From positions 1-15,115 of the forward strand of contig JAEDHZ010000012.1 of the NCBI GenBank assembly GCA_016292705.1: a stretch of DNA of 15,115 bases. Reading direction: 5' to 3'. How positions within the stretch are numbered: the stretch's first letter is position 1; each line of letters opens with the position of its first letter. A model generated the notes under the pieces. The model worked only from the letters and a program-made list of their open reading frames with translations. It was not told where the DNA came from and made no database searches. The position numbers and the translations under genes were made by a program. This document shows, piece by piece, positions 13,186 to 15,115 of this stretch. Source of the DNA: Clostridiaceae bacterium (GTDB lineage Bacteria; Bacillota; Clostridia; Oscillospirales; Acutalibacteraceae).

Positions 13186-15115
13186 ATGAAGAAAGTTTTG
13201 AGCGTTCTTCTCTCTCTGTTGCTGGTATTCTCATGCGTTTCCGTTGCCGCAGCAGCAGAAGAAAAGGTCACACCGCTCATCATCGTTCCCGGCTACAGTG
13301 CCTCCGAGCTTTATCTCGACTACGGTCTTGAAACCGAAGAGCATGTCTGGGGAGTTCAGGCAAAGCCCATTATCGACAAGGTTCTCGAACGCCTCGGTGC
13401 GCTCGGAATCAGCCTCGGTATGCTCGGAGTCGGCGACAAGGAGCTGCTCGTCAAAACAGTCGGCGATTCAGTCAGGGAGCTTTACGGCGTTCTTGCAAAC
13501 AACGATGACGGAACAAGCAAGTACAATGTTACCGCAGCCCTCACCGACCCCGCAACCACAACAACAAAGTATTTTGTTGACAAATACGGAGAGGATTCCG
13601 GAATGCTCCACCTTCCGGAAATCAACTGCCACTTTGCCTCACAGATAGGCGGCGAAAACATCTTCAACGCACACATCGACTTCAGACAGGGTGCAATCAA
13701 GTGCGCTCAGGATCTGAGAAAATATGTTGAAGCTGTTAAAGAATACACCGGCTCAGACAAGGTCAGCCTTTACGGTCTCAGCCACGGCGGAATGGTTGTC
13801 GGCGTTTATCTCAGTCTTTACGGAGATCTCGGCGACACCGAATCGGCTGTAATGTTCCATCCGGCTCTCAGAGGCGCATACTTCCTCAAAGATATCATTT
13901 CAAGGAATCTTGACATTGACTTCCACACCATTGTTGAATATGCCCAGGTGGGCGCATTCACCGAAACCGAATTTGAATTCCTTATGGTTGTCAGCCGTCT
14001 CGGTCTTATCAATGACCTTGCCAATGCCCTTGTTGAGGAAGTTTTTGATGACATTGTCGGAAACTGGGGAAGCGTCTGGGACTTCATGCCTCCCGAATGC
14101 TATGAGGAATACAAGGGAATGTATCTTGATCCCGTTGCCAACGCAAAAATAATTGAAGCAAGCGACGAAATGCACTATGAAATTATGCCCAATTATGCCG
14201 AAGCATTCAAAAACGCTCAGGCTCACGGCACAAGAGTTTCCATCATTTCCGGAACCGGCAGACCGGTTCTCACCGGCGGACAGGTTAATTCGGACGGCAT
14301 TCTTGCCTGCTATTCAACCAGCGGCAGCGTTTGCGCACCGATCGGAAAGCGTTTTTGCGACGGTTACAAAAAAACCGGAACAAACTGCACCGACCCCGCA
14401 CACAATCATGTTTCGCCCTCAATGGAGGTCGACGCTTCCTACGCATATCTTCCGGAGAACACCTGGTTTGTTGACGGACAGCTTCACGGTCAGGTATGGT
14501 GGGATGACTACACCAAAAACCTCTGCTCAATCCTCCTTTTCACGGACGAAATCGAGGATATCTATTCAAGCGAAAGCTATCCGCAGTTTGAGTATTCTCA
14601 GAACCCGAAGAATGAAATCCACATCAGCTTTGACAATGCTCCGGTCGGTTTCCTTTCGCAGGAAAGCCGCGGCGTATACATCAAAAACCTTTCAAAGGAG
14701 TACTCGATCAAGGTTATAGGTCTGACAACAAAGCGCAGCCAGCTTTACTTTGACTCACTCACTCAAAAAGTCATCAAAGCCGGCGAAACCGTTTATCTCC
14801 CCTTCAGAGGCGAAATTGCAAATGTTAATGCCGCAAAGGACGAGCTGACCGTTTCCTACATCCAGATGGGCACCGTTTCCGCAATCGGAACAAGAACATT
14901 TGATTTTACAATCACCGGCGGTGAGGAAATACCCTTTGATTCAGAAAATCCGTATTGCTCTGAAAAGCTTGCCGATCCCTTTGATGAACACATCGGCGGA
15001 ACCGTTGTTGACGACCTGTTCACATTCTTCGGAATCAAGGCTCTGCTTTCAAGCATCTACAACTGGATAATGACCTATCTCAAACCAATTTTCAAACTTG
15101 TCAGCGCAATCAAAA
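13186..15115 (+). CDS. Large secreted alpha/beta hydrolase (lipase/acyltransferase-like), 3' end outside window
   Basis: An open frame of 643 codons from ATG 13186 (AGAAGG 7 nt upstream) runs off the right edge. Residues 1-24 are a Sec signal peptide ending in Ala-rich sequence, so the enzyme is exported. The mature part opens with PLIIVPGYSASELY, the first strand and oxyanion loop of alpha/beta hydrolases of the lipase/LCAT-like sort. The nucleophile elbow GLSHG (197-201) places Ser199 as nucleophile; Asp370 in NSDG and His434 in GQLHGQ are in the right order for the triad (inferred). The insert at about 205-350 may form a lid. From about 475 a beta-rich domain follows, then a hydrophobic aromatic segment (about 612-643). 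Substrate is unknown; lipid, ester or acyl-polymer are possible. Confidence 0.85.
   Translation, partial: MKKVLSVLLSLLLVFSCVSVAAAAEEKVTPLIIVPGYSASELYLDYGLETEEHVWGVQAKPIIDKVLERLGALGISLGMLGVGDKELLVKTVGDSVRELYGVLANNDDGTSKYNVTAALTDPATTTTKYFVDKYGEDSGMLHLPEINCHFASQIGGENIFNAHIDFRQGAIKCAQDLRKYVEAVKEYTGSDKVSLYGLSHGGMVVGVYLSLYGDLGDTESAVMFHPALRGAYFLKDIISRNLDIDFHTIVEYAQVGAFTETEFEFLMVVSRLGLINDLANALVEEVFDDIVGNWGSVWDFMPPECYEEYKGMYLDPVANAKIIEASDEMHYEIMPNYAEAFKNAQAHGTRVSIISGTGRPVLTGGQVNSDGILACYSTSGSVCAPIGKRFCDGYKKTGTNCTDPAHNHVSPSMEVDASYAYLPENTWFVDGQLHGQVWWDDYTKNLCSILLFTDEIEDIYSSESYPQFEYSQNPKNEIHISFDNAPVGFLSQESRGVYIKNLSKEYSIKVIGLTTKRSQLYFDSLTQKVIKAGETVYLPFRGEIANVNAAKDELTVSYIQMGTVSAIGTRTFDFTITGGEEIPFDSENPYCSEKLADPFDEHIGGTVVDDLFTFFGIKALLSSIYNWIMTYLKPIFKLVSAIK

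Noticed and set aside
1..15115. Mobile element, phage, defence island or CRISPR
   Set aside because: No transposase, integrase, phage structural gene, direct repeat array, restriction, toxin or known defence domain was recognised anywhere in the window.

Overview
The window reads as chromosome of a low-to-mid GC Gram-positive anaerobe, most likely a gut member of the Clostridia (Oscillospiraceae/Ruminococcaceae-like). This is inferred from Firmicutes-type genes (Mini-ribonuclease III, a YhaM-type exoribonuclease, YitT, YebC), AAGGA/GGAG-type ribosome binding sites, lipobox and Sec signal peptides, UGA used as an ordinary stop, and near-consensus sigma-A promoters. No rRNA, tRNA, CRISPR array, transposase, integrase or attachment site was recognised.

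Left part (1-2600, minus strand): a TetR-family repressor is followed 6 bp later by an FGGY-family sugar kinase whose 3' end lies outside the window. A good promoter with an embedded inverted repeat precedes tetR. Upstream lies an unrecognised AT-rich 141-aa reading frame that ends just before a strong minus-strand terminator.

Second block (2586-4665, plus strand): a pyridoxal/pyridoxamine kinase and a secreted glycoside hydrolase family 16 enzyme are 34 bp apart with no terminator between them. An 18-bp perfect hairpin closes the unit and also works as a terminator for the convergent gene yebC.

Third block (4766-11764, all minus strand, read from right to left): obg, mrnC, a yitT-family membrane protein and a yhaM-type exonuclease form one close-packed run from a near-consensus promoter at 11813-11840. 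A second run, rsmD, coaD, an acidic coiled-coil protein, a small lipoprotein and yebC, starts at its own promoter (8066-8094), which is overlapped by two perfect palindromes. The theme is ribosome/RNA maturation (Obg, Mini-III, RsmD, YhaM), coenzyme A synthesis (CoaD) and envelope functions. YebC is a DNA-binding regulator or translation factor.

Right part (11877-15115): a sugar-transfer-associated ATP-grasp protein has its own promoter and terminator. Divergent from it is a large secreted alpha/beta hydrolase with a GLSHG nucleophile elbow, running off the right edge.

Most of the window is ordinary housekeeping. The least explained parts are the orphan ORF at 2109-2534, the acidic coiled-coil protein, the lone ATP-grasp protein, the large secreted hydrolase, and several palindromes placed on promoters or ribosome binding sites. 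I did not find convincing evidence of a novel multi-gene system.
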